NCBI GenBank assembly: GCA_003481775.1
Contig: QULU01000028.1
Span: 1-64,000 of the forward strand
Length of the DNA: 64,000 bases
Source: Clostridiaceae bacterium OM02-2AC
GTDB taxonomy: Bacteria > Bacillota_I > Bacilli_A > Erysipelotrichales > Erysipelotrichaceae
Direction: 5' to 3'
Shown here: positions 26,484-34,667 of the stretch, one piece after another
Layout: every line of letters starts with the position of its first letter
Position numbering within the stretch: position 1 is the stretch's first letter
Translations under genes and position numbers: made by a program
The notes under the pieces: model-generated
Told to the model about the DNA's origin: nothing
Database searches by the model: none
The model's input: only the letters and a program-made list of their open reading frames with translations

Positions 26484-27266
26484 ATGTTTTGGAAATTATG
26501 CAAGCATGAGCTGAAATGCTCATACCGAAGCTTTCTTGTTTTGTATGCCATTGTCATGGTGGCGGCACTGCTGATAAATCCGAGGAGTACGGGAATGATT
26601 ACCAACATCGCAGCCGTCATCTATACGATTATGAGTGTGGTTATGTTTATCATGTGTGTTGTTGTCGTTATTAAAAATTACAGTAATTCCATGTTTTCCA
26701 GGAATTCGTATCTGACACATACGCTACCGGTCACAAGCACACAGCTGCTGCTGACAAAAATTATAAGTGCGGTATTCTGGATTCTTGTTTCCGTATTTGT
26801 CCTGTTTCTGTCCATGCTGATTATCGGACTGCGTGTCACAGGCTTTGATTTTGCTGCGATTGCAGAGGCACTGCAGGAATTCTTCAGTACCGTGATTGCG
26901 GTAGATTCCCTGCTGTATCTGTTCTATATGATTGTCGCTACGGCAGAATCTGTTGCTTTGATTTATCTGGTTATGAACCTAACGCATACAACCTATGTAC
27001 CGCGGTATCGTACAGCTGTTGGCATTCTGCTGTTTATTCTGATTTCATGGATTATCAGCTTTGTGTTTGATCAGGTATTACTTGCTCCGTTCCATCTTGC
27101 CTCCGATGATTTTACCGGCACGATTATGCGGCTGTTCATGGGATTGCAGGTGGAATACCAGTTCATGGCAGGTGTGGGCATTATGATTGTAAAATCTTTA
27201 CTGCTTCTCAGCCTGTTCTTCTTTGGAAGCAAATATATCCTGGATCATAAACTGGAAATTGAATGA
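26484..27266 (+). CDS. ABC-2-like membrane permease subunit
   Basis: A 260-residue integral membrane protein with about six hydrophobic helices, beginning MFWKLCKHELKCSYRSF, a start typical of ABC-2 permeases paired with YtrA-type regulators. The start at 26484 has GAGGGAGGA upstream; a leading ATG at 26457 has no site. First gene of a four-gene operon: permease, small membrane protein, GntR regulator, ATPase. It is likely the channel partner of the ATPase at 27833. Substrate unknown; relatives respond to cell-wall stress or lipids. Confidence 0.75.
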   Translation: MFWKLCKHELKCSYRSFLVLYAIVMVAALLINPRSTGMITNIAAVIYTIMSVVMFIMCVVVVIKNYSNSMFSRNSYLTHTLPVTSTQLLLTKIISAVFWILVSVFVLFLSMLIIGLRVTGFDFAAIAEALQEFFSTVIAVDSLLYLFYMIVATAESVALIYLVMNLTHTTYVPRYRTAVGILLFILISWIISFVFDQVLLAPFHLASDDFTGTIMRLFMGLQVEYQFMAGVGIMIVKSLLLLSLFFFGSKYILDHKLEIE

Positions 27267-27463
27267 TGAACGACCTGAAAGAGAGGGCACTGATTATTCT
27301 GATCATTCTGCTGTTCTCATTCTGGTATGTATTTACCGGATATCTGCTGCTGGATTATTTCAGAATCGGATGGCCAATCTATATCGTAGGGGCAGTGCTG
27401 CTGGGAATCATTATCATAGCGGTACTGCAAACAGTGAAGCGAATGAAAAACGGAGAGTATTAG
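27263..27463 (+). CDS. Small two-helix membrane protein
   Basis: A 66-residue protein with two transmembrane segments (about 9-30 and 37-56) and a basic C-terminus (VKRMKNGEY). Its ATG overlaps the permease stop (ATGA-type), indicating translational coupling. I do not recognise a family. It may be an accessory subunit of the adjacent ABC transporter. Confidence 0.65.
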   Translation: MMNDLKERALIILIILLFSFWYVFTGYLLLDYFRIGWPIYIVGAVLLGIIIIAVLQTVKRMKNGEY

Positions 27464-27480
27464 GAAGGAAGTGAACCTGC

Positions 27481-27849
27481 ATGAATTTTGATTCTAATAT
27501 GCCGATTTATCTGCAGATTATGGATGAAATAAAGCGATGGATCGTTACAGACGTCTATCAGCCTTCTCAGAAAATTCCGTCTGTTCGTGAACTGGCTGTG
27601 GAATTTGGCGTCAATCCAAATACGGTACAGCGCGCGCTGAGTGAACTGGAGCGCAGTCATCTTGTGGCGAGTGAACGCACGACTGGCAGATTTATCTGCA
27701 ATGATACAGAAATGATTCAAAAATTAAAGGAAGATGTCATCTGTAAGAAAACAGATATGTTTATTGAGGAAATCCGTCAGTACGGATGTGATGATGAAGC
27801 CATCATCGCTACAGTGGAAGAGAGGTTGCACAATGGAAAAGCTGATTGA
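27481..27849 (+). CDS. GntR-family regulator, YtrA subfamily
   Basis: A 122-residue regulator: an N-terminal winged helix (MPIYLQIMDEIKRWIV..SQKIPSVRELAVEFGVNPNTVQRALSEL, about 5-70) and a short C-terminal dimerisation helix pair, the hallmark of the YtrA group. The ribosome site is GAAGGAAGTGA. It overlaps the ATPase gene by 17 nt. It is expected to repress its own operon at GTATTA-N6-TAATAC. The signal is unknown. Confidence 0.9.
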   Translation: MNFDSNMPIYLQIMDEIKRWIVTDVYQPSQKIPSVRELAVEFGVNPNTVQRALSELERSHLVASERTTGRFICNDTEMIQKLKEDVICKKTDMFIEEIRQYGCDDEAIIATVEERLHNGKAD

Positions 27850-28531
27850 AATATGCGGGCTTAGCAAAGCCTATGGGAAAAAGCAGGCCCTGCATAATGT
27901 GGATATGGTTTTTGAGGGAGGGCAGATCATCGGTCTGCTTGGTCCTAACGGAAGTGGAAAGACAACGCTTTTAAAGATTATGACCGGGCTGTTGAAGGAT
28001 TATGACGGTGTCGTGAAAATCGATGGAAAGAGCATCGGGGCAGAGACAAAGGCGATGGTCTCCTTTCTGCCAGATGAGCCTTATTTCTCAGACTGGATGA
28101 AGGTGAAGGACGCACTGGCAATTTTTGTTGATATGTATGCGGATTTTGATCTGGATAAGTGTCTGACTATCATGCGCCGTTTTCAAATTGATGAAGGAAT
28201 GCGCATCAAGACGATGTCGAAGGGGACAAAGGAAAAGTTTCAGCTGGCACTGGTGATGAGCCGCAAGGCAAAAATCATCGTACTGGATGAGCCAATTGGC
28301 GGAGTGGATCCGGCCGCAAGAGAAGTGATTCTGGATACGATTCTGGAAAATTATTCTCCGGATCAGACGATTCTTATCGCAACGCATCTGATTGCGGATA
28401 TCGAACGTATCTTCAGTACGGTTGTCTTTATCAAAAACGGTCAGATCGTATTGAACAGAGAGGTTGAGGATGTTCGTCAGGAAACAGGAAAATCCATAGA
28501 TGAGCTGTTCCGAGAAGAATTCCGTTATTAA
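27833..28531 (+). CDS. ABC transporter ATP-binding protein
   Basis: A 232-residue ATPase: Walker A GPNGSGKTT (about residues 37-45), signature region MSKGTKEKFQLAL (diverged from LSGGQ, as usual in this exporter group), Walker B IIVLDEPIGGVDP and H-loop ATHLIADIE. The start at ATG 27833 is taken from the family N-terminus (MEKLIEICGLSKAYG); the earlier in-frame start overlaps the GntR gene further. Last gene of the operon. Confidence 0.92.
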   Translation: MEKLIEICGLSKAYGKKQALHNVDMVFEGGQIIGLLGPNGSGKTTLLKIMTGLLKDYDGVVKIDGKSIGAETKAMVSFLPDEPYFSDWMKVKDALAIFVDMYADFDLDKCLTIMRRFQIDEGMRIKTMSKGTKEKFQLALVMSRKAKIIVLDEPIGGVDPAAREVILDTILENYSPDQTILIATHLIADIERIFSTVVFIKNGQIVLNREVEDVRQETGKSIDELFREEFRY

Positions 28532-28566
28532 ATAGCTGTTGTTTTTCATACGATATTGAAAAGGAT

Positions 28567-28610
28567 TTCCATTCACACATGCATGGCAGTGTGATGGAAG
28601 TCTTTTTTTT
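28567..28610 (+). terminator. Terminator of the GntR/ABC operon
   Basis: Stem TTCCATTCACAC / GTGTGATGGAA (one mismatch) with about 10-nt loop and a run of eight T. Confidence 0.9.
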
Positions 28611-28991
28611 GCAGCATGTATGTACACGATGCTTGTGCATAGTCAAAAGCTTTCTATGCCTGACATATAATCGCCGTACATGCGGATGCCTTTACTGGAT
28701 TGCATACAGGCTGTACGTGTGTATGACTTGCTCAATCACTATACACAAGGCGAGGGAATCTGCACCCAACATATAGGATGCTCTGCATTGCGGTATATGG
28801 CAGGATGAGAACGATGGACAGTAAATCTGGTTATCAGTTCTGCCTTTCTTTTCATATGCATCTGCGTCCAATGCAGCTGCTGCTACAAAAAGAGGGAAAA
28901 TACACTTCATTTTCTCTGTTCAAGGGCTTTTAAACACGATATAATAATGCAGTATGAGAGTATAGAAACAAAACTGGTTTGGGAGGTACAT
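28611..28991 (+). promoter_or_regulatory. Intergenic leader with promoter of the aminotransferase gene
   Basis: No supported gene in about 380 bp. TATAAT (28940-28945) lies 46 nt before the aminotransferase ATG; the -35 is poor. No riboswitch-like fold is evident to me. Confidence 0.4.
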
Positions 28992-30173
28992 ATGAAATAT
29001 GATTTCGATACGGTGCTGTCAAGAACGGGAACCGGATGTATCAAATGGGATAAACCCTTTGCCTGCAGTGATGAACAAGCGGTGCTGCCGCTCTGGGTGG
29101 CAGACATGGATTTTCCATGCAGCAGGGAAATACAGGAGGCATTGCATCGTCGTGTGGAGGAACAGATTTACGGATACTCCTGCGGGTTTGATGCTGCGTA
29201 TAAAAACAGTGTGACCGGATGGTTTCAACGCCGTTTCCATTGGACGATTGCGGCAGACTCCATCTTTTATGCAGGAGGTGTAGTTCCGGCTATTGCCTAT
29301 CTTCTGGAAATTCTGAGTGAGGAGGGTGACAGCATATTGATTCAGCCGCCGGTATATTATCCGTTTCGCAATAAGATACTGGCTACCAAGCGCTGTGTTG
29401 TGGAAAGCCCTTTGCGCAATACAAACGGTGTCTACACCATTGATTTTGCGGATTTAGAGAAGAAGCTGTCTGCGGATGAGGTGAAGGGAATGATTGTATG
29501 CTCCCCGCATAATCCGGTAGGCAGGGTATGGACAAGCGAAGAGCTACAGCGGGTGGCAGCACTTGCGCATACCTATGGAAAATGGATCATCAGTGATGAA
29601 ATTCACTGTGATTTGATACGGGAGGAAAAGCGTCACATCCCACTGCATACGCTAGTGCCGGAGTATAAGGATGAAATCATTGTCTGCACGGCCCCCAGCA
29701 AGAGCTTTAATCTGGCAGGTCTGCAAAACAGCAATATCATCATTACGAAGCCGGAGTACCAGCAGCGCTGGAAGGAGTTTGTTGGCAACCGGTTATCCCT
29801 GAACAGCTGTAATTCCTTTGCATTAGCCGCAACGAAGGCGGCATATAATGAAAGTGAAGACTGGCTGAATCAGGTGAATTCCTATATCGATCAGAATATC
29901 CGCTATGCATGTGACTATCTGGAAAAAGAGCTGCCGCAGGCTGTGATTTCCCCCTGCGAGGGAACCTACCTGCTGTGGGTGGATGTGCGTGCGTATTGCC
30001 CCGATGAACTGCAGCTGGAGAAGCGGATGCTCGAGCAGTCTCTGATTCTGGATGAGGGCTATCTGTTTGGTGAGCAAGGAAAGGGCTTTGAGCGTATCAA
30101 TATGGCTGCACCGCGTTCTCTGATAGAGGAATGCATGCGTCGTTTTGTCAGGGCGGTTTCTGGGAATGAATAG
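28992..30173 (+). CDS. MalY/PatB-type PLP enzyme (cystathionine beta-lyase / aminotransferase)
   Basis: A 393-residue fold-type I PLP enzyme. Family features: LPLWVADMDFP (about 33-43), YGY segment, CSPHNPVGRVW (about 172-182), ISDEIHCDL (PLP Asp) and TAPSKSFNLAGLQ with the Schiff-base lysine (about 236-248). MalY/PatB enzymes cleave cystathionine or cysteine (beta-elimination), giving homocysteine or pyruvate, ammonia and sulfide; other members are aminotransferases. The start at 28992 has GGGAGGT upstream. It is followed 61 nt later by an exchanger gene without an obvious terminator, so co-transcription is possible. Confidence 0.9.
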   Translation: MKYDFDTVLSRTGTGCIKWDKPFACSDEQAVLPLWVADMDFPCSREIQEALHRRVEEQIYGYSCGFDAAYKNSVTGWFQRRFHWTIAADSIFYAGGVVPAIAYLLEILSEEGDSILIQPPVYYPFRNKILATKRCVVESPLRNTNGVYTIDFADLEKKLSADEVKGMIVCSPHNPVGRVWTSEELQRVAALAHTYGKWIISDEIHCDLIREEKRHIPLHTLVPEYKDEIIVCTAPSKSFNLAGLQNSNIIITKPEYQQRWKEFVGNRLSLNSCNSFALAATKAAYNESEDWLNQVNSYIDQNIRYACDYLEKELPQAVISPCEGTYLLWVDVRAYCPDELQLEKRMLEQSLILDEGYLFGEQGKGFERINMAAPRSLIEECMRRFVRAVSGNE

Positions 30174-30234
30174 AGAAAGAGCGACTGCTTTATGAGAAGA
30201 AAGCGGAGCTATTGAAAAAAGAAAGGAAAATGGT

Positions 30235-31191
30235 ATGCTGTATCTTGAATATATCGTATTGGCGGCACTGGTGGTGTTTTTGTCAGTACGTCTGTCGTAT
30301 TACGTTGATTGTCTGGATAAGAAAACAAATCTGTCCGGTGCGTTTATAGGAGGTGTCATGCTTGCGGCTGTGACCTCTCTGCCTGAATTATTTACTTCTC
30401 TGACAGCTGTACTGGCTCTGGATCAGCCGGATCTGGTACAGGGAAATGTGTTGGGAAGCAATATCTTCAACCTCTGTGTGATTGGCGGACTGATGCTGTT
30501 TACATCCCGCCGCTATCAAAGCGCTACGCTGTCAAAGTCACACAGCAAGACGCTGTGGTTCGGGCTGGTCATGTATGCTCTTGTTTTTGTGGCAATCATG
30601 ATGCCAAAGGAGGTTGGATTCAGCTTTCTGAAGGTCAATCTGATGTCTGTTCTGATTCTGGTCGTGTATGCGGTGAATGTGAAGTTCATGGGGAATGATG
30701 ACAGCGGTGATGTAGAGGAGGAAGTCTATATCTCGTTGAGCGTGAAGCAGATTGCTATTCGTTTTATCTGTTACAGTGTTGGACTGGTAATGGTAAGTAT
30801 CCTGCTGACAACGGTAACCGACCGTCTGGCCGAGGAGCTGCAGCTGGGGGCTACGGTAGCCGGGGCAATTTTCTTGGGCGTGGCTACCTCACTGCCGGAG
30901 CTGAGTGCTTCGGTCAATCTGGTGCGTATTGGAAATTTCAATGCATCCTTTGGGAACATTGTCGGCAGCAATCTGTTCAATTTTATCATCCTCTGCTTTG
31001 CGGACGTGCTGTTTACACAGGGAAGCATCTATGTCAATGAACCGCAGGTTATGAATCTGCTGGGCTTCGGTGCGTTTTCCATGGTTTGTACGCTGGCAGT
31101 TATATATGGAAAAAAGCATCGTGCTCTGGTTCTGCTGGCAAGTGTGGCCATTCTTGGCTCTTATGTCACCAGCATTTTGCTGTCTATGTAA
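30235..31191 (+). CDS. Sodium/calcium exchanger family (CaCA) protein
   Basis: A 318-residue membrane protein of about ten helices with the two inverted alpha repeats: AAVTSLPELFTSL..LVQGNVLGSNIFN (about 44-76) and GVATSLPELSASVNL..FGNIVGSNLFN (about 220-252). The two glutamates and GSN motifs form the ion site of Ca2+/cation exchangers. The family includes YrbG; the ion exchanged here (Ca2+ for Na+ or H+) cannot be told. Ribosome site AGAAAGGAAAA. Confidence 0.92.
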   Translation: MLYLEYIVLAALVVFLSVRLSYYVDCLDKKTNLSGAFIGGVMLAAVTSLPELFTSLTAVLALDQPDLVQGNVLGSNIFNLCVIGGLMLFTSRRYQSATLSKSHSKTLWFGLVMYALVFVAIMMPKEVGFSFLKVNLMSVLILVVYAVNVKFMGNDDSGDVEEEVYISLSVKQIAIRFICYSVGLVMVSILLTTVTDRLAEELQLGATVAGAIFLGVATSLPELSASVNLVRIGNFNASFGNIVGSNLFNFIILCFADVLFTQGSIYVNEPQVMNLLGFGAFSMVCTLAVIYGKKHRALVLLASVAILGSYVTSILLSM

Positions 31192-31309
31192 TCGCTTTTG
31201 GTATAGGCTGCAAACACGGTAGGAATCAACCGGTGTCTGAGATAAATTTTGTAATAAAAGGCTGTAAATGACTTCTTTCTGATTGGAGGTCATCAAAAAT
31301 ATCATGAAG

Positions 31310-31351
31310 AGGATTTGGTTCATCTTTCTAGGGCTCCGAATCCTTTTTTTC
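31310..31351 (+). terminator. Terminator after the exchanger gene
   Basis: AGGATT (31310-31315) pairs with AATCCT (31339-31344), with further weak pairing inside, then seven T. Confidence 0.65.
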
Positions 31352-31520
31352 TGTTTCTGCTTTTACAGCACGAATCTCTTGCATATGAGCTTTTGTTTGC
31401 CGTTTTTATCGTGCTGCACTGCAGGCCTTGCAGGCAGCTGTTATGGTACAGCATAGCAGTTTTTCAATATCGAAACAGAAGTGATAGAGGAATAGCTTAG
31501 TAAATTTGTTTCAAACCGCC

Positions 31521-31578
31521 TTGACAGAATGAGTGGGATACGATAAGATGAATATAAATTAAACAGTGTTTAATTTAT
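31521..31578 (+). promoter_or_regulatory. Promoter with a perfect 25-bp palindrome (candidate TetR operator)
   Basis: TTGACA (31521-31526), 17-bp spacer and TAAGAT (31544-31549). From 31554 to 31578 there is a perfect palindrome: 11-nt arms ATAAATTAAAC and GTTTAATTTAT around a 3-nt centre. It covers the expected transcription start, the classic place for a TetR repressor. A TetR gene lies third in the operon. Confidence 0.8.
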
Positions 31579-31593
31579 AGAGAGGTGATTGCA

Positions 31594-32082
31594 GTGAGAA
31601 CATTACGATTGAACGATACAGAGCATGTGTTTTGCGATGAACCAGGAATACAGACGGTGGATGTCAGGGAGCTGAAGCTGCAGGGCTGTATGGGTTGCGG
31701 AGCCTGCGAAAGGGACAGAAATCGATATGGTGCGTGTGCTGTAGCGGATGATATGCAAATGCTGTATCCCAAGATTGCGCAATGTGAAAAGCTGGTTTTC
31801 ATATGCCGACAGAGCTTTGGGTGCTGCAGTCCGATATGCAAGTGCATTCTTGATCGCATGGCGGTGCTTGGCTATTCGGAGTATACAGTGAAAAACAAGG
31901 AGCTTTCCAAAAAAGGGTGGAAAATCCCGCTTCGCGAAATCGAATTTCTTCTATATGGAGAAGCGACGCCGCAAGAGCTGGCATTGTTTGAGAAATGGCT
32001 GGATGAGGTACACCGTATTACTGCCGGAACGCGTATGCGTGTACAGTATATCGGTGGGGAGGCAGTTGTATGTCCGCAATGA
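31594..32082 (+). CDS. Flavodoxin/NADPH-FMN-reductase-like protein lacking the N-terminal FMN loop
   Basis: A 162-residue protein with LQGCMGCGACERDRNRYGACAVADDM (about 31-56), the Cys-rich signature seen in many clostridial flavodoxin-family oxidoreductases, followed by a segment like ...C.SPICKCILDRM. The usual N-terminal GSPRxxGNT phosphate loop is missing; the protein begins with only about 28 residues before the Cys motif. GTG 31594 is taken as start because AGAGGTGAT lies just upstream. First gene of a five-gene redox operon; it overlaps the next gene by 13 nt. Confidence 0.65.
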   Translation: MRTLRLNDTEHVFCDEPGIQTVDVRELKLQGCMGCGACERDRNRYGACAVADDMQMLYPKIAQCEKLVFICRQSFGCCSPICKCILDRMAVLGYSEYTVKNKELSKKGWKIPLREIEFLLYGEATPQELALFEKWLDEVHRITAGTRMRVQYIGGEAVVCPQ

Positions 32083-32726
32083 TTTTGAATCTGAGTCCGC
32101 GCAGGCTTGGTACCAGTGCCCTGCTGGGCAGACTGTTGCAGGAGCAGCTCGGTGAGCAGACACAGGTGTGGAACTGTTTAGATATTGAGTCTGCATGGGA
32201 TAGCTTTCTGGAAACTGCAAGGCTGGCAGAGACATGGATTTGTATCGCTCCCTGTTATGTGAACGCTATCCCGGGGGATGCGCTCAGGATACTGGTTAAG
32301 CTGCAGCAGACAGGTATGGAGAAGAACAAATATGTATATGCAATCGCACAGGGCGGTATGCCATACGCTCATACGCACCACTGCTGTATCGGCAATATCG
32401 AGCTGTTTGCAAGGGCTATGCAGCTGCGCTGGATGGGCGGCTTACTGATTGGAGGAGGGGCAATCATTGACGGAGTTTCCTTGAAGCGTCTTCCCAATGC
32501 GGTACAGGTAGAGCACTGCCTGCAGAAGATGATTGCCTGTATACAGCATAAAACAGCAGTTGACAGCTTGCTTTCAAGGCAGGCGGAAATGAAGATTCCA
32601 GGCTTTGTCGCCCGTCTGCTGTGTTTGAAGATGAATCATACGATTCACAAGCAGCAGAAGAAAATCAAAGCAGACCGGCATACCTGCTTTTATGCAAAGG
32701 AGGAGAAGCATGCGCGTAAAGGATGA
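32070..32726 (+). CDS. Flavodoxin-fold NADPH-dependent FMN-reductase-like protein
   Basis: A 218-residue protein beginning MILNLSPRRLGTSALL, an FMN phosphate-binding loop, then WICIAPCYVNAIPGDALRILVKL, the second flavin-contact region, and AIAQGGMPYAH. The basic, Cys-containing C-terminal tail (about 185-218) is unusual. The start is ATG 32070 (or 32079) inside the end of the previous gene, so translation is coupled. Together with its neighbour it could form a two-protein flavin oxidoreductase; the substrate is unknown. Confidence 0.7.
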   Translation: MSAMILNLSPRRLGTSALLGRLLQEQLGEQTQVWNCLDIESAWDSFLETARLAETWICIAPCYVNAIPGDALRILVKLQQTGMEKNKYVYAIAQGGMPYAHTHHCCIGNIELFARAMQLRWMGGLLIGGGAIIDGVSLKRLPNAVQVEHCLQKMIACIQHKTAVDSLLSRQAEMKIPGFVARLLCLKMNHTIHKQQKKIKADRHTCFYAKEEKHARKG

Positions 32727-33324
32727 GGAACAGATCGCGGCACGCAGAGCGCTTATATTGCGTGCGGCGAGAGAAATTATGGAGACACAGGGACTGGAGG
32801 CTTTGAGCATTCGTAAGATTGCGGCGATGCTGCAGCAGACCCCCGGTATCATCTATCATTATTTTTCCAGCAAGGAGGAGCTGATGCTTGCGGTTGTACA
32901 GGAGGGCTATTACAATATCCTGCGTATTATACAGCAGACCATGGCCTCTGAAAAAACGCCGGCAGCCCAGCTGCGTGCTACCCTGTATGGTTATATTTGC
33001 GGTATGCTGGAGGATCCTTTGCTTTATCAGGTCATCCTGCAAAGCAAGCTTCCTGCTGTACAAAAGCAAACAGCGATTTTGCAGGAGAATCTGCGACAGC
33101 ATCGAAAAAGTATCGCTATGCTGTGTACCTGTCTGGAGGAAGGTGTCGCCTGTGGAGAGTTCCGTGTAGAGCAGGTGGAGCTGCGTGCACAAAGTATCTG
33201 GTGCTGTGTATATGGTCTATTGGAGCGTATCCTCATCGAGCAGCCGTCTTTGGCATACCGGGATAAGGTTATTGAGGAAATGCTGGATTTGATTATGGCA
33301 TCCTTACAGACGCATGAAAAGTAA
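32710..33324 (+). CDS. TetR-family transcriptional regulator
   Basis: A 204-residue regulator. The N-terminal helix-turn-helix LSIRKIAAMLQQTPGIIYHYFSSKEELM (about 33-60) is followed by a helical ligand domain. The start at 32710 has an AAAGGAGGAG site and overlaps the preceding gene by 17 nt. It is expected to bind the 25-bp palindrome at 31554-31578 and control the flavin operon and itself. The effector is unknown. Confidence 0.93.
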   Translation: MRVKDEEQIAARRALILRAAREIMETQGLEALSIRKIAAMLQQTPGIIYHYFSSKEELMLAVVQEGYYNILRIIQQTMASEKTPAAQLRATLYGYICGMLEDPLLYQVILQSKLPAVQKQTAILQENLRQHRKSIAMLCTCLEEGVACGEFRVEQVELRAQSIWCCVYGLLERILIEQPSLAYRDKVIEEMLDLIMASLQTHEK

Positions 33325-33407
33325 GCAAAGGAAAGTGTGGTACAGGAATGCATGGAAACAGCAGCGTTTATGCGACAGCCTGCATGCTGCAGGAGAATGG
33401 AGAATAT

Positions 33408-33900
33408 ATGAAAACACTGATTATCTATAAGAGCAAGCACGGTGCCGGAAAAGAGGTTGCACAGTATGTGCAGCAAAAGCTTTCCGCGGATTTACGGGAG
33501 GCAGATTCTGCACTGTCATGGGAAGGCTATGAGCGTATCGTATGTGTGGGAAGCATCTATGCCGGCAGATTGGCAAAGCAGCTGATTGCCTGCATTCATG
33601 CAAACACGCAGGAGTTGGCAAGGGAAAAGCGTCTGTATGCTGCTGTGCGGTATGAGCGATGCTGCACCGGAAAAAATCATTACAGAGAATCTGGGAGAGG
33701 CGTTTTATCAACAGCTTGCCTTTTCTGTGCATATCGGCGGCAAACTGGATTTTCATAAGCTTGGCTTTCTGGAAAGAACTATAATACGTATGGTGAATAA
33801 GCAGGAGCAGCTGTATGAGGATAATGCAGCTGTAGTCGTAGATCGCCTGCGCTGGGATACGATTGATCGTGTAGTTGCCCAGCTGATCCATGAAGCGTAA
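33408..33900 (+). pseudogene. Flavodoxin-like protein, frameshifted
   Basis: Starts MKTLIIYKSKHGAGKEVAQYV, the FMN phosphate loop of flavodoxin / HemG-like protoporphyrinogen oxidases, and IVCVGSIYAGRLAKQL. The frame then ends wrongly at 33758. The matching remainder (GKSVCMLLCGMSDAAPEKIITENLGEAFYQQLAFSVHIGGKLD, then FLERTIIRMV) is in the +1-shifted frame and runs to 33900. The switch lies about 33615-33630 near GGGAAAA, so one extra base fits. The full protein would be about 164 residues, normal for the family. It may be a true pseudogene, a sequencing error or, less likely, programmed frameshifting. Confidence 0.75.
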
Positions 33901-34282
33901 GGTGATCAAGGTGCTGGCGGTACTGATACTTCTTGGCGCAGGAGTGATTGCTTATCAGTTCTATCAGACAAAGCAGCAAAGCGATGCTCTCGCTTTTGAA
34001 GCTGTGGATATGGGCAGTCTGCGTGATGGCAGCTATGAGGGAGAATGTCATGTTGGACTGGTTCAGGTACGGCTGCGGCTGCAGATTCAGGATACTGCCA
34101 TACAGCGCATTGAGCTGCTTCAGCATGACAATGGCATGGGAAAAGCCGCTGAGCGTATTCTTGAAGATATCCGGAAACAAAACAGCATTGCTGTCGATGA
34201 TGTATCCTCTGCCACCATATCCAGCAGAGCCATTCGGATGGCTGCACAAAATGCCCTGAAAAAAGCAGAACAGCCGCAGTGA
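33890..34282 (+). CDS. FMN-binding domain protein, membrane-anchored
   Basis: A 130-residue protein: N-terminal membrane anchor (5-24), then an FMN-binding domain (PF04205-like) with DGSYEGECHVG (about 46-56) and VDDVSSATISSRAIRMA (about 101-117). The SSATISS motif matches the D-x-S/T-G/S-A-T site where flavin is linked covalently through a phosphoester by ApbE; no apbE gene is in view. Its ATG overlaps the end of the flavodoxin gene by 11 nt. It probably passes electrons at the outer face of the membrane. Confidence 0.85.
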   Translation: MKRKVIKVLAVLILLGAGVIAYQFYQTKQQSDALAFEAVDMGSLRDGSYEGECHVGLVQVRLRLQIQDTAIQRIELLQHDNGMGKAAERILEDIRKQNSIAVDDVSSATISSRAIRMAAQNALKKAEQPQ

Positions 34283-34376
34283 AGCAGCTGGTTTTGCAAA
34301 CAGGTGATAATGAAAATAAAGAGGAGGCAGCGTAGACACCGGCGGATTGCACTGTGTCTCTTCCTTTCTATTTCGG

Positions 34377-34411
34377 GATACATCGGGAATGACTGGATGT
34401 ATCTTTTTTTT
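34377..34411 (+). terminator. Terminator of the flavin operon
   Basis: GATACATC (34377-34384) pairs with GATGTATC (34396-34403), 11-nt loop, then eight T. Confidence 0.9.
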
Positions 34412-34667
34412 GTGAAATGAAATACATGCCTCCATCGTGTTCACAGGACTTGGGGGAATCGCTTTGTGCAGGGAAGAAGAATTGGAGTGTGTGAAGGTTG
34501 GGCAGGCTGATACACAGGACAAGCGACATGAGCAAATCTCACCGATGAGGTGACCCTGATGGAGGGGGTGTGCATCGCAATAGCCGCATATGGAAAATGA
34601 GCAATAATTTTACTTTTTCAAAGGAGTGAAATATGCTATCATATAAGGAGCGGAAAAGAGGGATTCA

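Noticed and set aside
31304..31456. 50-codon hydrophobic frame with a distant GGAGGT
   Set aside because: Spacing to the ribosome-like site is too long, and it overlaps the terminator of the exchanger gene.
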